The position numbers were made by a program, and so were the translations under genes. Positions 37,474 through 48,268 of a DNA stretch of 64,000 bases are shown in pieces. The DNA is from AP-15 sp963790875 (GTDB lineage Bacteria; Pseudomonadota; Alphaproteobacteria; ATCC43930; CGMCC-115725). The stretch spans positions 806,001 to 870,000 of the forward strand of contig CAWBQT010000016.1 of the NCBI GenBank assembly GCA_963790875.1. Reading direction: 5' to 3'. Position 1 is the first letter of the stretch. Each line of letters starts with the position of its first letter. The notes below the pieces were generated by a model, which was not told the DNA's origin, did not search any database, and saw nothing but the letters and a program-made list of their open reading frames with translations.

Positions 37474-37915
37474 TGAGCTGGGTTTAGAACGTCGTGAGAC
37501 AGTTCGGTCCCTATCTGCCGTGGGTGTTCGAGACTTGCGAGGCGCTCTCCCCAGTACGAGAGGACCGGGAGGGACGCACCTCTGGTGTACCGGTTGTGGC
37601 GCCCGCCGCAATGCCGGGTAGCTAAGTGCGGACGGGATAACCGCTGAACGCATCTAAGCGGGAAGCCCCCCTCAAAACCAGGTCTCGTCGAGAGCCGTGG
37701 AAGACCACCACGTCGATAGGCCGGAGGTGGAAGCGGGGTAACCCGTGCAGCCGACCGGTACTAATCGCTCGAAACCGCCAATCCCCAACAACACCGCCCG
37801 CGTGCAGCGGCCAGACCCGGCCGCCCGCCCGCCGGCACCCAAAAAGACCAGACAAAGACGAGACACTTCGCGACCCGGTCACCCCATCACCACCGCCACA
37901 CCCGGCGGGCTTGCC

Positions 37916-38035
37916 CGGCCTGGTGGCCACAGCGGGGGGCAAAACACCCGATCCCATCCCGAACTCGGCCGTGAAAACCCCCAGCGCCAATGGTACTGCG
38001 CCGCAAGGCGCGGAAGAGTAGGTCGCCGCCAGGCC
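37916..38035 (+). rRNA. rrf: 5S ribosomal RNA
   Basis: Conserved 5S features are present: GGCCTGGTGGCC at the start, CCCGATCCCATCCCGAACTC, and GCGCCAATGGTACTG. The terminal GCCGCCAGGCC pairs with the 5' end. Length is about 120 bases. Ends are inferred from the terminal stem. Confidence 0.95.
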
Positions 38036-38124
38036 CGGCAAACCCGCACACCACAAACCCGAAAGCCCACAACTCCCTCCCCACCCCGCCCATCCCATCA
38101 CCGCCGGTTGCACAGCCGAACCAA

Positions 38125-38201
<77 letters not shown>

Positions 38202-38228
38202 CTTTCGCAAGCTATATCAACCTGTTAC

Positions 38229-38265
38229 GAGGGGCGCCCGACGTTCGCATCAGGTGCCCCTTATT
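38229..38265 (+). terminator. Probable terminator of the rRNA operon
   Basis: AGGGGCGCC pairs with GGTGCCCCT around a loop of about a dozen bases. TTATTC follows. It begins 28 bases after tRNA-fMet, with no promoter or gene between. The tail is only moderately U-rich. Confidence 0.55.
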
Positions 38266-38696
38266 CATATCCGATGGATTTCCGAAGAACCCTTGCCGGC
38301 GAGCGTTCCCGATCTGTCGGCGAATCAGCAGATAAGTCGATATGTCCCCGCCGCCGGAACGTACAACCAACCCGTTGAGGATCTTTCCCAGCGTAAATGC
38401 CGGCCTGGCGAAAAGTGGCTGTGAAACTCGGTCCCCGACCGGGTTCCGCCGCGCCGACTGTGCGTCCGCGACCGGTGCCGGCCGGCTGCACCGCAGTCCT
38501 TGTCAATCAGGCGGGAGCGGTTTCTCTCGGGCCATCGACGGCAAGCACACGATCGACAAGATCGGCCGCGGCGTCGCGGCCGGCAGCGACGATGCGGTCC
38601 GCCGGTTTGCCGGCGGCTGTGGCAGTACGACCGGATCGTCCTCGACTTGACCTGATCTCGACAAACCAAAACAGGCGCAAAAGGGCTTAAACTGCA
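38266..38696 (+). other. Intergenic region, no gene recognised
   Basis: About 430 bases between the rRNA operon terminator and the cyclase. Several short frames exist on both strands, with GC-rich third positions, but none has a recognisable motif or ribosome site. It could be an unrecognised remnant. The cyclase promoter must lie here. Confidence 0.4.
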
Positions 38697-40874
38697 GTGA
38701 AGGTGAACGAGCATCGCGGCATCGGTCCCGGCGTATTCCGCAAGCCCCGCTTGCGGGTGCCGTTCCGCATCAGCATCAGCGTCGCGTTCGTGCTGATCAC
38801 GATGCCGCTCGTGCTCGCCATCATCGGCGTCCTCTATCTGCGCAATGCCCAGTTGGCTCGCGAGCTGGCGACCGAGATCATGAACCGGGCCACGATCGAC
38901 ACGGTGGACCATACCCAAGGTCTGTTCAGCCCGTTGGCGCGAGTTGTCGAGGCGACGGCAACTCTCGGTAAAGTCGATCCGGGCCTGCTGCGCCGGCCCG
39001 ACGCATTCCAATATTTTCTCGGGATCCTGCGATCGGCACCGCAGGCGCAAAGCATCTATGTCGGGTTTGCCCAGGACGGCGCGTTCTACCAGGCGCAACG
39101 GCTGCCGCACGATGTGGCGAAATTTGGTCCGAGAGGGTCGAAGCCGCCGATGGACGCCCGGTTCGTCTTACGAATTCTCGATGCTAGTTCGGGGAAAATG
39201 ACCGACACCTACTTCTATCTCGCGGGGTCAGGGGCCGTCCTTGCCGTCGAGCGGGTACCGGCGGCCTTCGATTCGCGCACGCGGCCATGGTATCGCGGAG
39301 CGTTGGGCCGCCCGGGCTTGTACGTTTCGGACGCCTATGTGTTCTTCAGCTCCCGCCTGCCGGGAGTGACGCTGTCGACGCGCATTACGACCGGCAAGGA
39401 CGCCGCCATCGGCGCGGTCGGCGCCGACATTTCACTGGAGACGCTCTCCGATTTCCTGGCGCGCGAGCGCGTCGGCGTCCACGGCGTCACCTTCATCATC
39501 GACGAAAGCGGTAGGCTTGTCGGCTATCCGCGGCTCGCCGCGGTGCTTCGCCAGGTCGGCGACCACATCACGCTGGCGACGGCGGGCGAGGCGGGCGATC
39601 CGCTGGTGGCGCGGGCCGTGCAGCTGCGCCAGGCGGGCGCCGGAAACCGTTTCACCACTCTCTTCGCCAGCAGCACCTATCTTGTCTCCTTTACGCCGCT
39701 ACCGCCGCGCTTCGGCAAGGACTGGAGCGTCGGCGTCATCGCCGCCGAGCGCGACTTCGTCGGCCCGATCCGCCGCACCAGCGAGTTGATGATCGCGCTG
39801 GCCGGGGGAGTCACGGCGCTCATCATTCTTGCGATATTCGGGGTTTCCCGGTCGCTGACCCGGCCGATCGCGCGCATCGTCGAGGAGACGCAGCGCATCC
39901 GGGAATTCGATCTCGACGATGCTTCGACGACCAGTTCGCGGATCGTCGAAATCCACGAGCTGGGGGAGGCGATCGAGGCGATGCGGGAGGGGCTGCGCAG
40001 CTTCGGTGCCTACGTTCCGAAGGCCCTCGCCCGCACGATCGTCGCATCCGGCAGAGGCGGCCGCATCGGCGGCGAGCGCCGCGCGGTGACGATACTCTTC
40101 ACCGATATCGTGGATTTCACCCGGCGCGCCGAAGGGCTGACCCCGGAAGCCGTGCTCGACGAGCTTTCGCTCTATTTCGACGCGATGTCGCGCTGCGTCC
40201 ACGACCATGGCGGTACCGTCGACAAGTTCATCGGCGATGCCGTCATGGCATTCTGGAATGCGCCGCTGGCCAACCCCGAGCACGCCAGGGACGCCTGCCG
40301 CGCCGTGCTGCGCTGCCGCGCTGCCAATGTCGTGCTCAATGCCGAATTCGTCGCCAGAGGACACGGCCCGGTGCTGACCCGCTTTGGCCTGCACCGCGGC
40401 GAGGTGGTGGTCGGCAATGTCGGGTCGGCCGACCGGATGCAGTACACGGCTCTTGGGGCCGAGGTAAATCTGGCCTCGCGCGTCGAGGGGCTGAACAAGC
40501 GCTACGGCACCCAGATCATCGCCACCGGGACAGTCGAGGCAGCGGTCCGCGACCAGTTCCTGTTCCGGCCGCTCGATCTCGTCGTCCCGGCCGGGACATC
40601 GCAGGTCGTGCCGCTGTTCGAGCTGGTTGGCGCGCTCGACGAAGGGGCCGACGGCGTCTCGGCGGCGGCGGTCGAAGCCTGCCGCGAATGGTGTCGGGCG
40701 ATCGAGACCTATCGAAACCGGCGCTGGAGCGAAGCCTGCGACCGGTTCCGGCAATTCGCCCAATCCCACCCGGCGGATCGCGTGGCCCCGCTTTACGCCG
40801 AGCGCTGCGCCCGCTTTCTCGCCGTTCCGCCGCCGCCGAACTGGGATGTCGCTGAGCATTACGATACCAAATAG
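38697..40874 (+). CDS. Membrane receptor adenylate/guanylate cyclase (Cache-HAMP-class III)
   Basis: This 725-residue protein has a membrane segment near residues 25-45 and a long periplasmic sensor resembling a double Cache domain, with the family DSRTRPWYRGAL-like segment. A second membrane segment lies near 362-385, then HAMP. The class III cyclase domain starts near residue 460. Catalytic features are VTILFTDIVDFTRRAEG, the GTVDKFIGDAVMAFWNAP metal site, and GLHRGEVVVGNVGSADRMQY. It should make cAMP in response to an extracellular ligand. A short C-terminal extension follows. The start is GTG; another GTG lies two codons in. Confidence 0.93.
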   Translation: MKVNEHRGIGPGVFRKPRLRVPFRISISVAFVLITMPLVLAIIGVLYLRNAQLARELATEIMNRATIDTVDHTQGLFSPLARVVEATATLGKVDPGLLRRPDAFQYFLGILRSAPQAQSIYVGFAQDGAFYQAQRLPHDVAKFGPRGSKPPMDARFVLRILDASSGKMTDTYFYLAGSGAVLAVERVPAAFDSRTRPWYRGALGRPGLYVSDAYVFFSSRLPGVTLSTRITTGKDAAIGAVGADISLETLSDFLARERVGVHGVTFIIDESGRLVGYPRLAAVLRQVGDHITLATAGEAGDPLVARAVQLRQAGAGNRFTTLFASSTYLVSFTPLPPRFGKDWSVGVIAAERDFVGPIRRTSELMIALAGGVTALIILAIFGVSRSLTRPIARIVEETQRIREFDLDDASTTSSRIVEIHELGEAIEAMREGLRSFGAYVPKALARTIVASGRGGRIGGERRAVTILFTDIVDFTRRAEGLTPEAVLDELSLYFDAMSRCVHDHGGTVDKFIGDAVMAFWNAPLANPEHARDACRAVLRCRAANVVLNAEFVARGHGPVLTRFGLHRGEVVVGNVGSADRMQYTALGAEVNLASRVEGLNKRYGTQIIATGTVEAAVRDQFLFRPLDLVVPAGTSQVVPLFELVGALDEGADGVSAAAVEACREWCRAIETYRNRRWSEACDRFRQFAQSHPADRVAPLYAERCARFLAVPPPPNWDVAEHYDTK

Positions 40875-40986
40875 CGCCCGGCCGAGCACCGGCACCGCGT
40901 CCCGTCGGCATTCAAGAAATTCAGCAACAATGTCTTTGGTGAAAACCGATATCGGATGTATAGTGCCGTAGATTTATTGTCCGATA

Positions 40987-41475
40987 TTGGCACGCACCTT
41001 GATAACTTCTGGCAATGCTCGAAGCGGCGCTTCATCGCGCATCCGGAAAATATATCTGGATGGTAAGCAGCCTGTGACGGAAGCGGGTGATGCGCCGGTA
41101 TCGAGTCCGGCGGCCCGGGTTCTAGTCCTGCGCCTTGCCTGGCCGGCGGTCGCCGTGACGGCGCTGACTACCGGCGCGCTCTTTCATATCTACGAGACAG
41201 CGAAGGCGCAGGCGACGTTCATCGACGCGCACAACCTTCCCTTTCCGCCTCCGGATCCGGCGCCGATGCTTGCTGGCAGTATTCTGGGCGCCGGCGTAAC
41301 CTTGCTGATTGCCGGCGCGACGGTGGAGGTCGCGACCGGAACGAGGATCGTCGACCCGCCGCGCCTGACCGCCGCGCGGTTGGCGGCGTTCGTCAGATCC
41401 GCCCGGGCGCGCCGCGCGGTTGCTGCGGCAAGGGTGGCGAAAATTTATCCGGCGCCGCATGCGGCGGGGCGCTAG
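40987..41475 (+). CDS. Small two-helix membrane protein, unknown function
   Basis: The frame gives 162 residues with two probable membrane segments (LRLAWPAVAVTALTTGALFH and AGSILGAGVTLLIAGATVE) and an Arg/Ala-rich tail. A later GTG at 41074 gives 133 residues and is an equally good start. It has no recognisable family. The loop between the helices is Pro-rich (NLPFPPPDPAP). Codon usage is typical of the neighbourhood. Confidence 0.45.
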   Translation: MARTLITSGNARSGASSRIRKIYLDGKQPVTEAGDAPVSSPAARVLVLRLAWPAVAVTALTTGALFHIYETAKAQATFIDAHNLPFPPPDPAPMLAGSILGAGVTLLIAGATVEVATGTRIVDPPRLTAARLAAFVRSARARRAVAAARVAKIYPAPHAAGR

Positions 41476-41534
41476 CGCTTGATTATCGTGCGGCGGCAAT
41501 CAGCCTGAACGAGAAGCTTCAAATCGCGATGGTG

Positions 41535-42241
41535 TTACACTGCACTGCGGGCTTCGCGGAAGCTCTTGCCCGGCAGCAACCCTCGCGGCGTGCCCGCGGT
41601 GAAGGCCTTGAGGGTCGGATCGGCGCTGCAGGCCGAGCCGTTGCGGATGCCGCGGACGCGACCGTCGGAGACCGCGATGTGCCGTTCCAGCAATCCCCTG
41701 GCGCGGGCACCGAGACGTAAATCGACATACGCGACGATCCTGGTGATGCACCGCGTCGGCCCGTACATGGAGGAAGCGCTCATGCCTCGACGCCGGTGAC
41801 GAATTGGGTCTCGCCGAGCGATTTGAGCTCCTCGGCCCATCGGCGCGGTACATCGAGCAGGCCTGCTCGAACATCGTGGTGCGGATGTTGTGGCCGCTCT
41901 CGACATCGGCGAGCAGTTCGGGGAACAGGTAGCGGTAGCCTGGACGGTCCCACAGATGATGGCGCGGATCGATGATCCGCAGATCAGGCTCGAGGATGTC
42001 CTCGGTGCGCCGGGCGAGCCACTCGGTCCGGATTGGCGCCTGCACCGCGGGCACGACCGGCGGCCCCGCGGGCACCGGGAGCACGTCCGGCGACCCCCTC
42101 CGGCGCGTGCGCCAAAGCGGCGCCCGACACGATCGCTGCGCCCATCACCTCGGCGCTCGCGGTCGGAAGTCCGCGGCGCGATAGTGTGACTTCGGGCGGC
42201 GCATCAGCGGTGTCTCGGGCGACGGTTGCGGGCTGAGACAT
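41535..42241 (-). pseudogene. Amidohydrolase 2 (TIM-barrel) family, frameshifted and C-terminally truncated
   Basis: The gene starts at ATG 42241 after GGGGAAAGGAAG, with a twin-arginine-like export signal (SRRGLPTASAEVMGAAIVSG). A frameshift near 42080 leads to the family core PDLRIIDPRHHLWDRPGYRY and LFPELLADVESGHNIRTTMF. A second near 41830 leads to TRIVAYVDLRLGARARGLLE and VRGIRNGSACSADPTLKAF, ending at 41535. Only about 235 residues remain of the 320-380 expected; the metal-binding C-terminal half is gone. Clearly dead. Confidence 0.8.
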
Positions 42242-42558
42242 GGCTTCCTTTCCCCCCTTTGCGTTCTGGTTGTGACAACTCTGTTTCGGAGTACGCAGGA
42301 ATAGGGTCGGCAGGCTAAGGAATTATAGCTGCCGAAACTACCGGCAAGCCGCGCCCTCGTCCCTTGCCCGGCTCGCCGCTCGAATTCGTGCGCCTGACTT
42401 CTTGTCATCGGTTTGGTCGAGCGGTCATGCTCGGGTCATGATGGCGTCGGCAGGGCCGTCATCTCGAAGAGCTTGGCACTCTACAATCGGCTCTGGCACG
42501 GGACGAGAGAGTGTTCATGGAATAAACAAACCTATTTGAGCGTCCTAATCTGGAAGAT
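42242..42558. other. Intergenic region, likely divergent promoters
   Basis: About 320 bases between the divergent amidohydrolase remnant and the lipoprotein. No convincing gene or conserved motif is seen. Base composition is lower in GC near 42500-42560. Confidence 0.35.
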
Positions 42559-42762
42559 ATGGTTCTCGTGGCTATGATGATTCGATCCAAAGCGTTCGCC
42601 GCGCTCCTTTTACTCCTAGCCGTGGCGGGATGCGCTCCAATGGGGGATTCCCCGAGACAGACCCCGTTCGCGCCCTATTCGCAAGACGACCCCGGCAGCG
42701 TACGCGGCGGGGGAGAAGGCGGAGGTGGAGGGGGCGGGGGCGGGGGCGGTAACGCCATGTGA
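42559..42762 (+). CDS. Small lipoprotein with a poly-glycine tail
   Basis: The 67-residue frame has a signal peptide (MIRSKAFAALLLLLAVAGC) with a lipobox LAVAGC. The mature part would start CAPMGDSPRQTP. The C-terminus is a run of about ten glycines broken by one Glu. GGAAG lies 5 bases before the first ATG; in-frame ATGs at 42574 and 42577 are alternatives. The function is unknown. The glycine tract (GGX repeats in DNA) is prone to slippage. Confidence 0.6.
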   Translation: MVLVAMMIRSKAFAALLLLLAVAGCAPMGDSPRQTPFAPYSQDDPGSVRGGGEGGGGGGGGGGGNAM

Positions 42763-42917
42763 CAGAGCGGCCAGCAAACGTCTCTGCACTGCATAGGTCG
42801 ACCCCGACCGATCATGTGCTGATGCTGGCGCGGGCTGTCTGTCCTCGATTGGCCGTCGCCGATGCCCAAACCCCGTCCGATCGCGCCATCCGGCAATTGG
42901 TGAGATCGGAACGCACG

Positions 42918-42957
42918 GCGGCGCAGTCCGCTGCGCCGCTCGCTAATTGGCGAGCGG
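42918..42957 (-). terminator. Two overlapping perfect hairpins at the end of the beta-propeller gene
   Basis: GCGGCGCAG/CTGCGCCGC (9 bp, loop TCCG, 42918-42939) and CCGCTCGC/GCGAGCGG (8 bp, loop TAATTG, 42936-42957) share four bases, so only one can form at a time. The stop codon lies in the loop edge of the second. No U-tract follows; a factor-assisted terminator or an mRNA 3' stabiliser is likely. Confidence 0.45.
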
Positions 42958-45108
42958 GTCGGAGCGGAGCTGAAAGCGGACGACCTTAGGGAAGGTGCCT
43001 TTGCCGGTTTCGAGGTGGAACATCGCCCGGGTCGCACACGTCGTCCACAATGCCCTGCCCTTCCAACCGGCGTTCGGGTCGTCGATGCGCCCGTCCATCC
43101 CCTTCGTAAAAAAATCGTTCACATAGGGGACCCGAAGGACGACGAACTTCCGGTGGACGAGAGCGAATAATGCGCTATTGAGGTTGCCCGTGGCGATCGG
43201 CACGTCCTTGCCGAGACCCGATGTGTCGTGCTGATCGACCCAGACGTAATAGCTCGACTCCGCGCTGCCGGGGTCATTGAGGTTCTTGAACTGCGGACCG
43301 GGGAAGGGGTAGAGGGTCCAGCCCTCCGGACAATGCTTGCCGGTCGCAGTCGGAACGTTCAGCACCTTGCATTTGCTCCGGTCGAAGCTCGCCAGATGCC
43401 CGCTCGCCAGCGACGCCCAGAAGACGCCCTTGCTGTCGATGTCGCCGCCGCGCGGCCCGTAGCCGGGCAATGGCGGTTCGTAGATCTCGGTGAGGGCCGT
43501 GTGCGTCGGATCGGGTCCCGGGTTCACGCGAACCACATGACCTGGATATCCCAGCGAGGTACCCCAGATCGTGCCGTCGACCGGGTTCACCGCGACGGAG
43601 TAAAGGCCAACGACCGCTTGTCCTTGGTCGGGTCGACCGGCTGGTTGGGCTCGACATAATCGGTGCGCTTGCCGTTGCCGACAGTGTCGAGAATGAACGG
43701 CGTCCACCCCTGTGATTTTTGCTCGTCGCCGGTTTCCTCGAACATTTTTGTGTCGAGCCAGCCGATGACCGGCGTCTGCGGGCTCCCGGCGCTCGTCCAT
43801 AGCGTATCATTGGCGTCATAGGCGAAGTTCAGATGGTGCGTCGGGAAGCAGGTGTTAATGAGCTTGAACTTCCCGCTCGCCGGATCATACATCGAAAGCT
43901 GGCGGCCGTATGCCTGCAGCGGGAACACCTCCGCCGAGGGATGGCTCGATCCCCGCTTGCAGAAAGCCGGGTTTGCCGCGGGGCGGATCCTGGCGGTGAA
44001 CCAGACCCGGCCCTTCTCGTCCATCATCGGGTTGTGCGTGACGCTCTCGCTGTCCCAGATCGGTTCCGCGCCCGAATAAGGCGAGGGCTCCATCGGCGCG
44101 GTCTTCGTGGTCGGCGTGTTTGGATCGCGCACCGGATGCTTGATCTCGCTGACCGAATTGTGCGCCGGATCGAGCACCGGCAGGTAGTCGGTGCTCTCCT
44201 CGGCCGTGCCGTAAAGCTTGCCGTTGGCATTGAGGGTCGGATTGCGCCGGTCTGTCGGTGTGAGGTCGTGGAGGTAGGCCGTGGGGCGACTCCAGTCCCA
44301 CAAGGTGAGCACAACATTGCGTTCGACGCCCTGCGGCCGGGGTGGCTTCGCGAACGGTAGTTCGCCTTTGGCGATCCTGTCGGTCCAGTCGCCGAAATAC
44401 GCAAACGCTAGCTGCGGGTCGAGCTGGCTGATCGTATTGGCCATATTGGTCTCGGCCTGACCGGATTGGATGCGGCGCGCCCACGCGTCCGCCGAAGAGT
44501 CGAAATGCCCGAGCGCGGCGGGGATCGCGCGCGTCCCGAGAGTGCCGATCCCGTGGCAGGCGATGCAGCCAGTGGTCTTCATCGTATTCAGCCATTCCCG
44601 CTGGTCGGTTATATTCTCAGGCATGTTCTCGTCGCGCTTCGGGCCGGAAAACTGGCTCTGATCCGGGATGCTGAGCATCGAATACCAGTAGATCGCCGGA
44701 TAATTCTGCGCAGCGACCGCCGCATTCGGCGCGGGCACGGCCGCCAAATTGACTATCTTCCCCGGTTCCGTCACGACCCTTGGCAAGTCGATGAGCCCGT
44801 AGCCGCGCACCCAGACATCGACATCGTAATTCGCCTGGGGCAGGTCTGGAATGACATAACGTCCCTGATCGTCGGTGGCGACGATTTTGGCGAATGGGGT
44901 TGGCAGCCCGGTGGTTTCGGCAATCACCCAGACACCCGCCTCCGGCCCGGTCGCACTCCTAACTAACCACGCCGCCCAGATCATTGTTGCCGATGCGGAT
45001 TGCCGGGTCGGTTTTTTGCTGCGCGCTGAGCGGCATCGGAGCGAGACCCACAGCCAGGGCGATACCAATGGTCGTCATCGCCGAGAACAATGAGTTCCCG
45101 GTTCTCAT
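42943..45108 (-). pseudogene. Exported haem-motif and beta-propeller protein with carboxypeptidase-like domain, two frameshifts
   Basis: Start ATG 45108 follows GGAGGG and gives a signal peptide (FSAMTTIGIALAVGLAPMPL). A 4-bp tandem TAAC (44960-44967) breaks the frame after NDLGGVV. The next frame encodes a carboxypeptidase regulatory-like domain (TDDQGRYVIPDLPQANYDV), a CIACH c-haem motif, and streptogramin-lyase-like propeller blades (KGRVWFTAR, DTLWTSAG). A second shift near 43620 leads to the remaining blades (YSVAVNPVDGTIWGTSLGYP) and the stop at 42943. The complete protein would be about 720 residues. Role unknown; the haem motif suggests redox function. Confidence 0.8.
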
Positions 45109-45261
45109 CGCTCGATCCCTCCCTGCTTGCGAGAATTCTCGCTCTCGAGCGGACGGGCTGCAAGAACGCACCGCAAGCGAGCGCCGTTGCGTCGATCGTG
45201 AGTGACGCTGGACAGCTCGTCGACCGCGGAAACCTCAATATTCAGAACGGCGAAAAACATA

Positions 45262-45480
45262 TTATGGCTGCCGTAGCCAATTCTCGCGCGGAAGAGCGTT
45301 GATCGCATAGTTCAGCGCAACAGCCTGAGCAGCAATGAGCAGGTCGTTGCCGCCGATCGGATTGCCACCCTTTCGCAGTCGGGTGGGAAATCAGGCCGTG
45401 AGTTTTCATCGCAGGCGGTTCGAAGCGGAGAACGTCAAGGGCGCGAAGCGGCGAGACGTGTCGTTCGGAGCTCGTCGCGC
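45262..45480 (-). pseudogene. PIN-domain (VapC-type) toxin, 3' remnant
   Basis: Reading this strand, LRALDVLRFEPPAMKTHGLI (with a frame change) is followed by RLRKGGNPIGGNDLLIAAQA, the conserved PIN motif with its catalytic Asp. The frame then jumps to ALPRENWLRQP and a stop at 45262. The usual VTxNxxEF segment between them is missing, so there is a deletion as well as a shift. No 5' half and no VapB-type antitoxin are present. It adjoins the gnd 3' end. Confidence 0.6.
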
Positions 45481-45546
45481 CTCCCGTGAGTGGCGTCCGC
45501 GCCGCTCCTCGAACTCGTGCCCCCAGATCCGCGGGCTGACCCGGGG

Positions 45547-46563
45547 CTAACCCGCCGGTTTTTCGATATGGCCGCCGAATTCGTAGCGCATCGCCGACAG
45601 CAGCTTGTCGGCGAACTCGGCCTCGCCGCGCGAGCTGAAGCGCTCATAGAGGGCGGCCGAGAGAACATGCGCCGGCACTGCCTCGTCGATCGCAGCCTTG
45701 ATCGTCCAGCGTCCCTCGCCCGAATCCGAGACGCGGCCGGCAAAACCGGCCAGCGCCGGATCCTTGGCTAGGGCGCTTGCTGTCAGGTCCAACAGCCAGG
45801 ACGCGACGACGCTGCCGCGCCGCCACAGCTCGGTGATGTCGGTCAGGTTGAGGTCGTACTGGTAATGCTCGGGATCGCGCAGCGGCGTCGTCTCGGCGTC
45901 GACAGCATGCGTCTCTTTGCCGACATTGGCGGAACGCAAGATCCCCAGGCCTTCGGCATAGGCGGCCATGATGCCGTATTCGATCCCGTTATGGACCATC
46001 TTGACAAAGTGCCCGGCGCCGTTCGGCCCGCAATGCAGGTAGCCTCGTTCGGCGGTGCCGCCCATTGTCTCGCGCCCCGGGGTCCGCGGTATGTCGCCGA
46101 TGCCGGGGGCGAGAGTCGCGAGGATCGGATCGAGATGATCGACCGCGGTTCGCTCGCCACCGACCATCATGCAATAGCCGCGCTCGAGACCCCAGACGCC
46201 GCCGCTCGTCCCGATGTCGACGTAATGGATCCGTCGGGGTGCCAACTCCTTGGCCCGCCGGATATCGTCGATGTAATAGGAATTGCCGCCATCGATCAGG
46301 ATGTCTCCCGGTTCGAGTGACGGCAGAAAGTGGGCGATCGTCTCGTCGACGGCGGCCGCCGGGACCATCAGCCAGACGACCCTCGGTTTTTCCAGCTTCT
46401 TGGCGAGGTCGGCGGGCGAGGCGGCGCCGACCGCGTGCTCCGCCGCCAGTTCCGCCACGGCGCGGGGCGACATGTCGAAGACCACGCACTCATGACCCCC
46501 CTTGAGAAGTCGGCGCACCATATTGGCGCCCATCCGGCCGAGGCCGACCATTCCGAGTTGCAT
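45547..46563 (-). CDS. gnd: 6-phosphogluconate dehydrogenase, short form
   Basis: This 338-residue protein is the short (GntZ/YqeC-type) 6PGDH: MQLGMVGLGRMGANMVRRLL at the N-terminus, then LIDGGNSYYIDD, IGTSGGVWGLERGYCMMVGG and GAGHFVKMVHNGIEYGIMAA with the catalytic Lys. It oxidises 6-phosphogluconate to ribulose 5-phosphate and CO2, probably with NAD+ in this subgroup. It is last in the pgm-tal-pgi-gnd operon. Confidence 0.94.
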   Translation of the reverse strand: MQLGMVGLGRMGANMVRRLLKGGHECVVFDMSPRAVAELAAEHAVGAASPADLAKKLEKPRVVWLMVPAAAVDETIAHFLPSLEPGDILIDGGNSYYIDDIRRAKELAPRRIHYVDIGTSGGVWGLERGYCMMVGGERTAVDHLDPILATLAPGIGDIPRTPGRETMGGTAERGYLHCGPNGAGHFVKMVHNGIEYGIMAAYAEGLGILRSANVGKETHAVDAETTPLRDPEHYQYDLNLTDITELWRRGSVVASWLLDLTASALAKDPALAGFAGRVSDSGEGRWTIKAAIDEAVPAHVLSAALYERFSSRGEAEFADKLLSAMRYEFGGHIEKPAG

Positions 46564-46586
46564 TACCGGCTCCTGTTCAAATAGCT

Positions 46587-48230
<1,644 letters not shown>

Positions 48231-48268
48231 CGTCTCGCTCCTTCTGCCGCCGCGGGGCCCAATCGCGC

